NCBI GenBank assembly: GCA_001803315.1
Contig: MHBQ01000016.1
Coordinates: forward strand, 1 to 49,052
Reading direction: 5' to 3'
Length of the DNA stretch: 49,052 bases
Origin: Lentisphaerae bacterium RIFOXYC12_FULL_60_16
GTDB taxonomy: Bacteria > Verrucomicrobiota > Kiritimatiellia > UBA8416 > YA12-FULL-60-10
Shown piece by piece: positions 1 to 7,678 of this stretch. The position numbers and the translations under genes were made by a program. The notes under the pieces are model-generated. The model searched no databases, was not told the DNA's origin, and worked only from the letters and a program-made list of their open reading frames with translations. Within the stretch, counting starts at the first letter, position 1, and each line of letters opens with the position of its first letter.

Positions 1-66
1 AACTCTTTCCAAGCAGACGAGGAACATATAATGAACTCTTTCCAAGCAGACGAGGAACATATAATG
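1..66. repeat. Perfect 33-bp tandem duplication carrying a ribosome-binding site and ATG
   Basis: Positions 1-33 and 34-66 are identical. Each unit holds a Shine-Dalgarno-like GAGGAA followed after a short AT-rich spacer by ATG (ATGs at 31 and 64). Because 33 is a multiple of 3, the two ATGs are in frame, so the copy simply adds eleven codons upstream of the second start. The first unit begins exactly at the window edge, so further copies may lie outside. The following gene is a frameshifted remnant, which fits a locus that is no longer under selection. Confidence 0.9.
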
Positions 67-266
67 CATGCCATACAACGATGCCATACGGTTATAAAAG
101 GGGAAATCCCCGATCGTATCCCTGCCTACACCCCCACCATGCCAGTGATGTGGCCTCCCGCATCCTTGGCCGCCCCGCCCATACCGGTGGACCGGAACTC
201 TGGTACGCTGAATGGTATCTATTATTTCGGAAGTGGCCCACGATTCCGCGCCATCAAGGTCCATCC
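64..266 (+). pseudogene. Frameshifted N-terminal remnant of a URO-D-superfamily gene
   Basis: From the second ATG, one frame reads IKGEIPDRIPAYTP, the usual opening of uroporphyrinogen-decarboxylase-like proteins (a 'GE.PDRIP' segment). The family-like sequence then continues in another frame as DVASRILGRPAHTGGPELWY, then AEW. Losing one C in the C5 run at 131-135 explains the switch, because restoring it gives an uninterrupted peptide. Similarity fades after about 225, and the second frame runs on into the rhamnosidase gene. The catalytic barrel is absent, so this is a truncated relic rather than a working enzyme. An intact URO-D-like gene occurs at 25147-26289. Family assignment rests on motif recognition only. 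An assembly or sequencing error in the C run is the main alternative for the frameshift, but not for the truncation. Confidence 0.6.
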
Positions 267-2090
267 ATGAGCCTGTATATCCATCCCGCCGGCTTAAGCC
301 CCGACCCCTCGTATGGTCGCTCCGCCGGCCGGCCGGTCCCCGGCGGACGCATTCTCACCGTGTATCCGCATGCGTGTCTTCGCCTGACTCCTGACCAGCA
401 CCCTGGCTGGCGTCGACAGCTCAACCTCCACACCCGTCCCCCCTCGGTAAGCCTCCGTCCCGATTCGGAAGGCCGCATCGACCTCCTGCTCGATTTTGGA
501 ACGGAACTGGAGGCCGAACTGGTGCTCCGTATCCGTACCGCATCCGCCACATCCCTGCCGGTGTTCGTCGCCTTCGGCGAAAGCATTCCCGAAGCCGACG
601 GCTGCGGCATCCCCACCACCAACCCCCTTTCAACCGTGGCCTGGCAGATCCCGCGAAAGGGCCTCCACCGGAATCGCTTCGCGGCCCGCGGGTTCCGCTT
701 CGTGCGCATCCAAATCGAGGATGCACGTTCTCCGGTTGAATTCATCGCGATAAGCGCGGACGCCTGGATCGCGTTCCGTGAACGGCAGGGCGATTTCTCC
801 TGTGACAATCCCCGGTTCCAAAGCCTCTGGCAAACCTCCGTCTATACCGCCCGCGTCTGCAGTCGGCCGGATTCCTTCTGGGACGGCGTCAAGCGCGACC
901 GCGTCGGATGGTTCGGCGACGCCCGCATCACCCAAATGACCGCCGACGCCGTATTTGCTGATCCGGCTCCTGCGCTCCACATGCTCGAACAGTTGCCGAC
1001 CGACCGCTGGACCATGGGCATCCCCGGTTACACCTTCGCCGCCGTTGCCATGTTGCACCAGTTGATCCTCGCACACGGAACCCGCCACCCGGCCATCCCG
1101 GATCTTTACCGCCGGATGTCCCTGGCACTGCAGTGGGCCCATCGCACGCAACTCAACCAACAAGGGCTCATGGTACGGGACCCTGACCACCATTATTTTG
1201 GCCGGGTGGCCTTTGTGGACTGGAGCCCCATGCCAGTCGGTGGTCAATTCGAGGAATTATCCTGGCTTCAATGTCAGCATCTGGAAGCCCTACGCCTGGC
1301 GACTGAACTCGCGATCTGGCTCAACCGTCCACAGGATGCCGCCCGCTATTCCCGGAGAGCCCATGAACTGGCCCGCGTTATTCGCCGACGATTCTGGCGA
1401 ACCGGCAAAGGCATGATTCATACCCGTTCCCAAACCATCCGGGAATGGAAACCCCTTGTCGTGCTTCCCCTCCCGGAAACCGTCGACAACGAATATCGCC
1501 GCCTCTATTTCCGGTTGCCATCGATTGGCGAGAGTCGCCCCTCCCGTCACTCCCAGACACTGGCCGTCTGGGCCGGTTTGGTCCAAACCCCCGCCGATCG
1601 GGACCTGGTGCTCCGGACCCTTCAATCAGCACGTCATCCGGTCCTGATCACCGCCTATTTCCGCTATTTCGAAGCGGTTGCCCGAGCCGAATGCGGGGAC
1701 CCCACCGGTGCCCTCCGGAACTTCGTGGATTATCTAACCGACCAGGTGGAACCCAACGACAGCGCGACGTTATGGGAATGGCATGATCCGGCTGTGCGCG
1801 GTTTTCAACGCTGGTCGCTCGGCGACTGGCCCAAGAGCCTCTGCCACGGTTGGAGCAGCGGACTGGTCCCGCTCACACAACGGTACGTACTGGGCATTCA
1901 ACCACGCACCCCCGGATTCACGAACCTCCGTATCAATCCCACCGTCAATCCACCATTCGCATTCCAAGCGACGGTCCCCACCCCGTTCGGCCCGATATAC
2001 GTCCAGAAGGATACTGCGCGATCCAAACCCCAATACACGATCCCACGCGGCATAACCCTCGAACCCCGTCTCGACAACACCTGCATTTGA
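267..2090 (+). CDS. Alpha-L-rhamnosidase-like glycoside hydrolase (GH78-type)
   Basis: A 607-residue protein with the layout of GH78 enzymes, which release terminal L-rhamnose by inversion. A beta-sandwich segment (about residues 55-165, with DFGTELEAELVLRIR and GFRFVRI) precedes an (alpha/alpha)6-type barrel. The barrel carries DGVKRDRVGWFGD, matching the family's acidic 'DGxKRDRxxWxGD' block, then ATLWEWHDP and SLCHGWSSG before RYVLGIQPRTPGF. There is no signal peptide, so it probably acts in the cytoplasm on imported oligosaccharides. The open frame extends upstream to 81, but residues before 267 belong to the URO-D remnant. ATG 267 has AAGG about eight bases ahead, so I chose it. It is shorter than many multi-domain GH78 proteins. 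The exact substrate is inferred from family only. Confidence 0.8.
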   Translation: MSLYIHPAGLSPDPSYGRSAGRPVPGGRILTVYPHACLRLTPDQHPGWRRQLNLHTRPPSVSLRPDSEGRIDLLLDFGTELEAELVLRIRTASATSLPVFVAFGESIPEADGCGIPTTNPLSTVAWQIPRKGLHRNRFAARGFRFVRIQIEDARSPVEFIAISADAWIAFRERQGDFSCDNPRFQSLWQTSVYTARVCSRPDSFWDGVKRDRVGWFGDARITQMTADAVFADPAPALHMLEQLPTDRWTMGIPGYTFAAVAMLHQLILAHGTRHPAIPDLYRRMSLALQWAHRTQLNQQGLMVRDPDHHYFGRVAFVDWSPMPVGGQFEELSWLQCQHLEALRLATELAIWLNRPQDAARYSRRAHELARVIRRRFWRTGKGMIHTRSQTIREWKPLVVLPLPETVDNEYRRLYFRLPSIGESRPSRHSQTLAVWAGLVQTPADRDLVLRTLQSARHPVLITAYFRYFEAVARAECGDPTGALRNFVDYLTDQVEPNDSATLWEWHDPAVRGFQRWSLGDWPKSLCHGWSSGLVPLTQRYVLGIQPRTPGFTNLRINPTVNPPFAFQATVPTPFGPIYVQKDTARSKPQYTIPRGITLEPRLDNTCI

Positions 2091-2098
2091 CAGCACCC

Positions 2099-2146
2099 TT
2101 TCACTGTGTGAAACTCCGGCTTATTAAACACCTGTTTCCATACAGG
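2099..2146. promoter_or_regulatory. Two short dyads upstream of the exported DUF4838 gene
   Basis: TTTCAC-TGT-GTGAAA (2099-2113) is a perfect 6-bp inverted repeat with a 3-base centre. CCTGT and ACAGG (2131-2146) form a second one with a 6-base centre. Both sit in the 93-base gap between the rhamnosidase stop and the DUF4838 start. The first looks like an operator for a dimeric regulator and the second could be a hairpin in the leader. No T-rich tract follows either, so an intrinsic terminator is less likely. Confidence 0.4.
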
Positions 2147-2183
2147 CACGGCATCAACGGTCACAATACGAGAGGCAGGCACC

Positions 2184-4673
2184 ATGATTCACGACAACCC
2201 GCTCACGCAACCGCAACCCGTCTCGTTTCGACCTGCCGGGATTTTGCAGGGACTGAAACTTTTTACCGTACTGCTTGTCGTCGGTTCTGCCAGCCGGACG
2301 ATGGCGGTTTCACTGGTTGAGGACGGTAAACCGCTGGCTCGTATCTATGTGAACCTGCCGGCCCCCACCCAGACGCTCACCAGCGCCCAGCAAACCCTGC
2401 AAACTGCAATCGACGACCTGAACTACCATCTGGAAAAGATGTCCGGAACCACCCTGGAAATCGTCCGCACGGCTGATGCCAAATCCATTCAAAAGCCGGC
2501 CATTGTTCTCGACCAACTGGCGTTATCCGCCGGCGCAACCACCACCAAGACATCGGAATCAAAGGAAGGCTTTCGCCTGCTCACCCGTGACGGCAACCTC
2601 TGGATCGGAGGAGAAAGTCCCCAGGGAACCGCCCTCGGGATATATGCAACGCTTCGCCGTCTCGGATGCGACTGGGTCATGCCGGGAACCATCGGCGAGA
2701 TCATCCCCGCAATACGCACCATCACCTTACCCGACCTCGATGAATCACAAACTCCCGACTTCCTGATACGTCGACTCTGGTATCGGGGATACCGAACCAA
2801 GGAACACCCCGAGCAACCCGGCGAACGTGCACGGTTTGAGCAATGGCTCCGGCGCCAGATGGGCGGTAATTTCCAGCACGTAACCAGCGGGACCGGCGGC
2901 CATGTCTGGGATGCCTTCACCAAGAAACATAAAGCCGAATTCGAAAAGGATCCCACCATGTTGGCGCTTGTCCGCATGCCGGACAACACGCTGGTTCGCA
3001 GGGGTCCCCAGCTCGAAAGCACCCACCCTCGGGTGATCGAACTGTTCGTCGAAGACATCCGGGCAACATACAAGAAAAACATCGAAGCCGGGACCTGGAC
3101 CCGTGAAACCCCCGCCGGCTTTGGAATTGGACCGGCGGACGGCCTCGGTTACTCCCTTTCACCGGAATCGCTCAAGGCAGGATCCGGCGTGATCGATCCG
3201 ATCGTGGGCGAACTGGACCGTACCGACGAACTGATCCTGCTCGCCAACCGCATCCTGGAGAAAATCCACCCGGACTATCCGAACGCCCATGTGGGATTCT
3301 ATTCCTACTCCACCCATGCCGGATACCCGGTCAAGTATGTGCCCAACCCGAAAATCGCCCAGATATTCGCACCCATCAACTTTTCCCGGTTCCACAGCGT
3401 GGTTGATCCCCTTTCAAAAACACAGGCCGTCTACAAGCGGGTGGTTGAACAATGGGGCGCACTCTCCCGCAAACAGGGAAACCCGCTCACCTACCGCGGT
3501 TACAGCTGGAACCTCGCCGATAACATCCTGCCTTACACCAAGGTCCGCATCTGGGGCGAGGAACTGCCGTTCTACAAGCAGCACAACCTGATCGGCATGA
3601 ATGTTGAAGGCACCAAGATGTGGTCCGTGCTGGCCCCCAGCGATTATGTGTTCATGCGCCTGTGCTGGAACAGCACCCTCGACTGGAAAGACCTGCTCAA
3701 CGATTTCTGCCGCAAAGCCTACGGGAAAGGCGCCCCCGCCATGGAACGGTACCACCTCGCTCTTGCCGACCGGCAACGGGAAGCCCGCCAGGAAGCCGGA
3801 TCCTTCAATGCCTTCCACCTGATGTATGATGATGCCTGGGTGAACGAGGCGGCAAAAACCGTTGCCGAAGCCCGGTCCGCCGCCGACACCGAACCGGATC
3901 GTCAACGCATCAGCTTCACCACTCACAACGTGGAATCCCTGCGTCGCTACCTGGCGTATCATCGCGCGACCATGGCCTTCGATTTCCCGGCCGTCAAAAC
4001 AACCTACGATGCCATGGCATCCCACTGGCAAACGGCCTATGACCAGAACTCCGACATGGTGGCCAATGAAGGTCCCTCCTATTTGAAACGTTATCTCCTG
4101 AAATTTGTCGATGGAGGGCTCCTTTACTCCACCGCCCCCTACGCCATGGTCCACCGTCTGCCGGACGCCATGCCCACGGCGTTTGACGCCGATGAAGTCG
4201 GCCACCTCAAGCATTACCATGAAACGGCATTCGATGACTCGGCATGGGTCACCTCCCGCACCTACACCACCACCTGGGATGCCCAGGACTTGACCGACGG
4301 GCATCGTTCCGGAGCCGTCTGGTACCGGCATCGTTTCACCCTGCCGGGTCCCGGAGAAAACAAGGGCATTGGCCTCTTCATGGGCGGATTTGAGGATGAG
4401 GCCCGCATCTGGCTGAACGGCCAGTTGATCGGAACCAGTGGCCGGCGATTCTCCAACCCCGCAGAATATGACCTCACCGCAGCCTTCCTCCCCGACCGTG
4501 AGAACCTGCTGGCAATCCAGATTGTACGGAATTCCGCCGCCAACGAAATCGGCCTCGGTGGTATCCTGCGCCCCTGCTTCATATTCACCGGGCCGCGCCT
4601 TGAAAAGCAGGCACCCGGGCCGTCCCTTGAACTCAAACGGGTCCTTCCCGGTGGAGAAACCGCCGATCCTTGA
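2184..4673 (+). CDS. Exported DUF4838 domain protein with C-terminal galactose-binding-like domain
   Basis: An 829-residue protein. Residues about 20-42 form a hydrophobic export signal (GLKLFTVLLVVGSAS then TMA). An alpha-glucuronidase-N-like alpha/beta domain follows (SAQQTLQTAIDDLNYHLEKM, then SPQGTALGIYATLRRLGCDW). The centre is a DUF4838 barrel (HVGFYSYSTHAGYPVKYVPN). The C-terminal ~150 residues resemble the jelly roll of GH2-type enzymes (SGAVWYRHRFTLPG, EARIWLNGQLIG). DUF4838 proteins are common in polysaccharide-degrading PVC and Bacteroidota, but their reaction is not firmly established, so a glycosidase role is inference. It follows the rhamnosidase by 93 bases and its stop is two bases from the next ATG. 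AGAGG lies 9-13 bases ahead of the start. Confidence 0.8.
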   Translation: MIHDNPLTQPQPVSFRPAGILQGLKLFTVLLVVGSASRTMAVSLVEDGKPLARIYVNLPAPTQTLTSAQQTLQTAIDDLNYHLEKMSGTTLEIVRTADAKSIQKPAIVLDQLALSAGATTTKTSESKEGFRLLTRDGNLWIGGESPQGTALGIYATLRRLGCDWVMPGTIGEIIPAIRTITLPDLDESQTPDFLIRRLWYRGYRTKEHPEQPGERARFEQWLRRQMGGNFQHVTSGTGGHVWDAFTKKHKAEFEKDPTMLALVRMPDNTLVRRGPQLESTHPRVIELFVEDIRATYKKNIEAGTWTRETPAGFGIGPADGLGYSLSPESLKAGSGVIDPIVGELDRTDELILLANRILEKIHPDYPNAHVGFYSYSTHAGYPVKYVPNPKIAQIFAPINFSRFHSVVDPLSKTQAVYKRVVEQWGALSRKQGNPLTYRGYSWNLADNILPYTKVRIWGEELPFYKQHNLIGMNVEGTKMWSVLAPSDYVFMRLCWNSTLDWKDLLNDFCRKAYGKGAPAMERYHLALADRQREARQEAGSFNAFHLMYDDAWVNEAAKTVAEARSAADTEPDRQRISFTTHNVESLRRYLAYHRATMAFDFPAVKTTYDAMASHWQTAYDQNSDMVANEGPSYLKRYLLKFVDGGLLYSTAPYAMVHRLPDAMPTAFDADEVGHLKHYHETAFDDSAWVTSRTYTTTWDAQDLTDGHRSGAVWYRHRFTLPGPGENKGIGLFMGGFEDEARIWLNGQLIGTSGRRFSNPAEYDLTAAFLPDRENLLAIQIVRNSAANEIGLGGILRPCFIFTGPRLEKQAPGPSLELKRVLPGGETADP

Positions 4674-4675
4674 CC

Positions 4676-5512
4676 ATGAAGGTGCTCACCGCCAAATCAG
4701 CCGGTTTCTGCTGGGGAGTCCAGCGTGCCGTGCGCAAGGCCCGTGAACTGGCATCGCGGCAGGATACCGGAACCTTGTTCACGGATGGATCCCTTATCCA
4801 CAATGCTGAATTAATGCACCAGCTTGAATCGGAAGGCATATGCCGCTGGGACGGCCACTCGCCATTGGATTCCGGCACCCTCATCATCCGGGCACACGGC
4901 ATCCCGCCATCCCGTCGTGAAGCGCTCGGCCGATTGTCGGTTCGCCTCGAAGATGCCACCTGTCCCGATGTCGCCCGTATCCAGGCGCTCATCCGCCGGC
5001 ATGCACGCAAGGGCTACCACATCGTGATTTTCGGCGATCCCGGTCATGCCGAGGTGGTGGGTCTGGAGGGGTATGCCGAGGGAAACGGCCATGTCGTGGC
5101 ATCCGCAGCCGATGTGGAAAAACTGCCGGCCATGTCACCGGTCTGTCTGGTCGCCCAATCCACCCAACTGCCCGACACCTATCAGACCATCATCCAGGCC
5201 ATCCAACAACGATTTCCCGATGCGGTCATTCTCGACACCATCTGTAACTCAACCCGCAACCGCCAGTCGGAATTAATCGAACTGGCACGGCAGGTTGATG
5301 CCATTGTCGTGGTGGGCGATGCCCATAGTGCCAACACCGTTCGCCTGGCTGAACTTGCCCGCACCCTGCGGCCCACCCATCACATCCAGACCGCAGACCA
5401 GTTGAAGCCGGAGTGGTTCAACGGATGTCGAACCGCGGGATTGACGGCTGGCGCTTCAACACCGGATTTCGTGATTGCCGCCGTTCGGACACGGCTTGAA
5501 TCCATGCCGTGA
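4676..5512 (+). CDS. ispH: 4-hydroxy-3-methylbut-2-enyl diphosphate reductase (IspH/LytB)
   Basis: Last enzyme of the MEP isoprenoid pathway: a [4Fe-4S] protein reducing HMBPP to IPP and DMAPP. The three cluster cysteines are visible in AGFCWGV (Cys12), DATCPDV and TICNSTRNRQ. The substrate-binding histidines appear in LIHN, RAHGIP and GHAEVVG. Near the end are GDAHSANTVRL and TAGASTPD, both standard family blocks. The 278 residues are slightly below the common ~310. TTG at 4670 overlaps the previous stop and is an alternative start, but ATG 4676 begins at the conserved MKVLTAKSAGFC. GGAG lies about 19 bases upstream, too far to be ideal, so translation is probably coupled to the DUF4838 gene. 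The isoprenoid product links functionally to the polyprenyl-phosphate translocase at 12840. Confidence 0.95.
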   Translation: MKVLTAKSAGFCWGVQRAVRKARELASRQDTGTLFTDGSLIHNAELMHQLESEGICRWDGHSPLDSGTLIIRAHGIPPSRREALGRLSVRLEDATCPDVARIQALIRRHARKGYHIVIFGDPGHAEVVGLEGYAEGNGHVVASAADVEKLPAMSPVCLVAQSTQLPDTYQTIIQAIQQRFPDAVILDTICNSTRNRQSELIELARQVDAIVVVGDAHSANTVRLAELARTLRPTHHIQTADQLKPEWFNGCRTAGLTAGASTPDFVIAAVRTRLESMP

Positions 5513-5538
5513 GGCGCATGTGTCCAGATCCGGCCTCA
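5510..5538. terminator. Inverted repeat joining two convergent stop codons
   Basis: TGAGGC (5510-5515) and GCCTCA (5533-5538) pair perfectly across a 17-base loop. The outer bases are the TGA stops of ispH (plus) and the SH3 protein (minus). No U tract follows on either side, so termination is only possible, not shown. Confidence 0.25.
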
Positions 5539-6507
5539 ACGCCCTGCAGGCACGATGGTCGTTGCCTCAAGCACCGGCTGGCGCGCCCCGCGCACTTCAA
5601 TACGCCGGCCCGTCACATTCACGGAACGACCGGCATGGGCCTTGAGCAGGGATAACGGACCATTGACAAAACATACGACGCGGTACCGTCCCAGGGAATC
5701 CTCCTCGATCAATTGATAGGGCGCCGGACGCATCCACGCCAGGGGCACCGGGCTCAGGACGCCGCGAACAGTGACCGGGCCTGAATCGGATGAAGCAGGT
5801 TTTGACGGCTGCGATTCACGATCCTGAAACTGCATCTGGGGCACGGTAGTGGTCGTCGTACTCGTGCTGGTACTGGTGGATGTTGAAGTCGTTGTTGTCG
5901 TCGTCGTGGTCGTGGCAGGGGAAGCGGTTCTTGCCGTAGGTTCGGCTGCAACCGGCTTGGACGGCACGGCTGGCGGCAGGTCCTGACGGGGGGGCACCGG
6001 TTCAGGCTCCGGATCGGGTGATTCCGGTTCAACGGGAATATCAACCGGCACCGGGGCTTGTACGGAAACCTGCGGGGCCCCTTCACCATGTTCGGCCTGT
6101 ATCCAGGCGCGGGTCGAAAGGGTCGAAGCGACCTTCAGCCAGTCACCTTCCGAACCCTGGACTTTCAAGCGTGTGCCGACATCGAGATCGCCGACCGTTC
6201 GGTAGGTGATGCCGGGACCCGCCCGCATTTTCACACGCGGCACGGCAACGATGCCGTCCCGGACCAGTTCGGCATAGATCCAGACATCCACCGATTCGGG
6301 CGGGATCACACAGATCCAGTCCCCCACGCGATCCTGGATGGTAAGCGTTGTGCCCCGGGTTACGTGCCCCAGCACGTCACTGCCGGCATCCGGACCGGAA
6401 TAGAGCTGGGCCCGTGGTTCACGGACTGTGAATTCGACCGCCATCGACAACGGAATCAGAAAACACCAGCCCCACAGGATCCAGCATCGTACGATTGCGT
6501 GTTTCAT
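5536..6507 (-). CDS. Exported SH3-domain protein with Thr/Ser-rich linker
   Basis: 323 residues. A signal peptide (RCWILWGWCFLIPLSMA) is followed by two bacterial SH3-type repeats. Repeat one has LYSGPDAGSDVLGHVTRGT with GDWICV. Repeat two has MRAGPGITYRTVGDLDVGT with GDWLKV. A proline-rich stretch (PVPVDIPVEPESPDPEPEP) leads to a low-complexity Thr/Ser linker of about 25 residues (nt 5843-5915). A final ~80-residue beta-rich domain (VTVRGVLSPVPL ... VNVTGRRIEVRG) may be OB-like. SH3 domains of this kind often bind cell-wall peptides, so an envelope role is likely, but no enzymatic domain is seen. The start at 6507 was chosen over 6534 because the signal peptide begins there and GGGGA precedes it by about eight bases. 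Confidence 0.8.
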   Translation of the reverse strand: MKHAIVRCWILWGWCFLIPLSMAVEFTVREPRAQLYSGPDAGSDVLGHVTRGTTLTIQDRVGDWICVIPPESVDVWIYAELVRDGIVAVPRVKMRAGPGITYRTVGDLDVGTRLKVQGSEGDWLKVASTLSTRAWIQAEHGEGAPQVSVQAPVPVDIPVEPESPDPEPEPVPPRQDLPPAVPSKPVAAEPTARTASPATTTTTTTTTSTSTSTSTSTTTTTVPQMQFQDRESQPSKPASSDSGPVTVRGVLSPVPLAWMRPAPYQLIEEDSLGRYRVVCFVNGPLSLLKAHAGRSVNVTGRRIEVRGARQPVLEATTIVPAGR

Positions 6508-6540
6508 TGTGAAATCCCCAGGCGGGCATTCCACCCGGCA

Positions 6541-6693
6541 TTAATCATGCCTGGTTTTAGGCAATCCATGGCCGCGATCGCCCGCTTTCCATTTGCCGCG
6601 TTTTTTCAGCAGATCGACCCGCTCAAAACGCTTCAACACGTTACGCCGTGCCGTAATTTTACTGGCCGACTTTAAACTGGCATGCTGTGACAT
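6541..6693 (-). CDS. PVC-type small basic protein
   Basis: A 50-residue, strongly basic protein: it starts MSQHASLKSASKITARRN, continues VLKRFERVDLLKKRGKW and ends GLPKTRHD. This matches the conserved 'small basic protein' family annotated in Verrucomicrobia and Chlamydiae (TIGR04137 by memory), where the motif 'RNVLKRFERV.LL...G.W' and the 'GLPKT' tail recur. Function is not established; the size and charge suggest a ribosome- or RNA-associated role. I set the start at MSQH, which is the family start, rather than an upstream in-frame ATG at 6729. AAGG and GGTGG elements precede it. It has its own divergent promoter region. This is the clearest lineage marker in the window. Confidence 0.85.
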   Translation of the reverse strand: MSQHASLKSASKITARRNVLKRFERVDLLKKRGKWKAGDRGHGLPKTRHD

Positions 6694-6745
6694 CCTATGA
6701 CCACCCTTTCCTTGCCAAGGCCATGGCAACCCGCCATAGCTTTGC

Positions 6746-6773
6746 TTGCATTAATGGAGGGTTTACCTATACG
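6746..6773 (+). promoter_or_regulatory. Candidate sigma70-type promoter for the exonuclease gene
   Basis: TTGCAT (6746-6751), 16 bases, then TATACG (6768-6773), about 50 bases before the ATG at 6826. The -10 overlaps the -10 of the opposite-strand promoter at 6766-6795. Confidence 0.4.
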
Positions 6774-6795
6774 GTAGGAGCCGTCCTGTTGTCAA
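6766..6795 (-). promoter_or_regulatory. Candidate sigma70-type promoter for the small basic protein
   Basis: Reading the minus strand, a perfect TTGACA (6795-6790), 18 bases, then TATAGG (6771-6766). This gives an untranslated leader of about 65 bases before the start at 6693. The consensus -35 suits a highly expressed gene. Confidence 0.5.
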
Positions 6796-6825
6796 GCAAC
6801 GGGATACAGTCCAAAGAAAGGTTTC

Positions 6826-7644
6826 ATGGCACCCTCCAAACCTCTGCATCGGCTCACGCTGACCAAACCCCTGGCATTCTTCGACATTGAATCGACCGGT
6901 ATCCACCCCCGCACCGACCGGATTATCGACCTGGCGGTTGTCGTCCTTTTCCCTTCCGGGGAACGCCGGATTCACACCTTCCGCTTCAATCCCGGCATAC
7001 CGATCCCCCCCGAAACCACGGCCATACATGGGATTCGTGATGCCGATGTCAAGGATTGCAAATCCTTTGAGGACCAGGCGGACGCCGTGGCTCGCACCTT
7101 CGAGGACCACGACCTTGCCGGTTACAACATACTCCGTTTCGACATTCCCATCCTGATCGAGGAGTTCCTCCGGGCCGGGCGCACCTTCGACATCGATTCA
7201 CGCCGGATCATCGATTCCCAGCGCATCTTCCATAAACGTGAACCCCGGGATCTCTCGGCGGCCCTGCGCTTCTATTGCGGCGAAATGCATCTCGGGGCCC
7301 ATGGTGCAGAAGCGGATACACTGGCCACCATCCAGATCCTCGAAGGCCAACTCCAACGCTACGGGGATCTGCCCGGCGACATCGCCACCCTGCATGACTA
7401 TTGCAACGACCGAAACCCTGACTGGGTCGACAAGACCGGCCGGCTCCGTTGGCAGAACCGGGATATTGTCCTGAATTTCGGTCGCAAACGCGGTGAATCC
7501 CTGCGTACGCTTGCCCGGCAGGATCCCGGATTCATCCGGTGGTTACTGAACAGCGATTTTCCGCGTGACATGCAGGAAATCGTACGCAAGGGAATCCAGG
7601 ACGATCAGTGGCCGGCCCCCCCGCCCCCGACCGTGACCCCGTAA
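6826..7644 (+). CDS. DEDDh-type 3'-5' exonuclease (DnaQ/ExoX-like)
   Basis: 272 residues. Exo I motif FFDIESTG (about residue 18) supplies the first Asp/Glu pair. Exo II is AGYNILRFDIPIL, and Exo III is HGAEADTLAT, with the His five residues before the last Asp as in DEDDh nucleases. A C-terminal segment (NFGRKRGESLRTLARQDPGF then IRWLLNSDFP) matches the ~30-residue tail seen in exodeoxyribonuclease X-like proteins. The enzyme should degrade DNA from 3' ends in repair or proofreading. No polymerase gene is nearby, so it is probably a free-standing exonuclease. AAAGG precedes the ATG by six bases. Its neighbours, the small basic protein (divergent) and the TPR gene (convergent), give no further clue. 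Confidence 0.88.
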   Translation: MAPSKPLHRLTLTKPLAFFDIESTGIHPRTDRIIDLAVVVLFPSGERRIHTFRFNPGIPIPPETTAIHGIRDADVKDCKSFEDQADAVARTFEDHDLAGYNILRFDIPILIEEFLRAGRTFDIDSRRIIDSQRIFHKREPRDLSAALRFYCGEMHLGAHGAEADTLATIQILEGQLQRYGDLPGDIATLHDYCNDRNPDWVDKTGRLRWQNRDIVLNFGRKRGESLRTLARQDPGFIRWLLNSDFPRDMQEIVRKGIQDDQWPAPPPPTVTP

Positions 7645-7678
7645 GCTGCACGACACGCAAACACCGTCTGACGGGCAC

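Noticed and set aside
131-140. Programmed frameshift at the C5 run
   Set aside because: The run is not a standard slippery heptamer, no downstream structure is evident, and the product would still lack the catalytic barrel. Gene decay is the simpler view.
4560-4673. Exosortase sorting tag on the exported DUF4838 protein
   Set aside because: The C-terminus is polar and lacks the motif-helix-basic pattern. No other protein in the window has one either.
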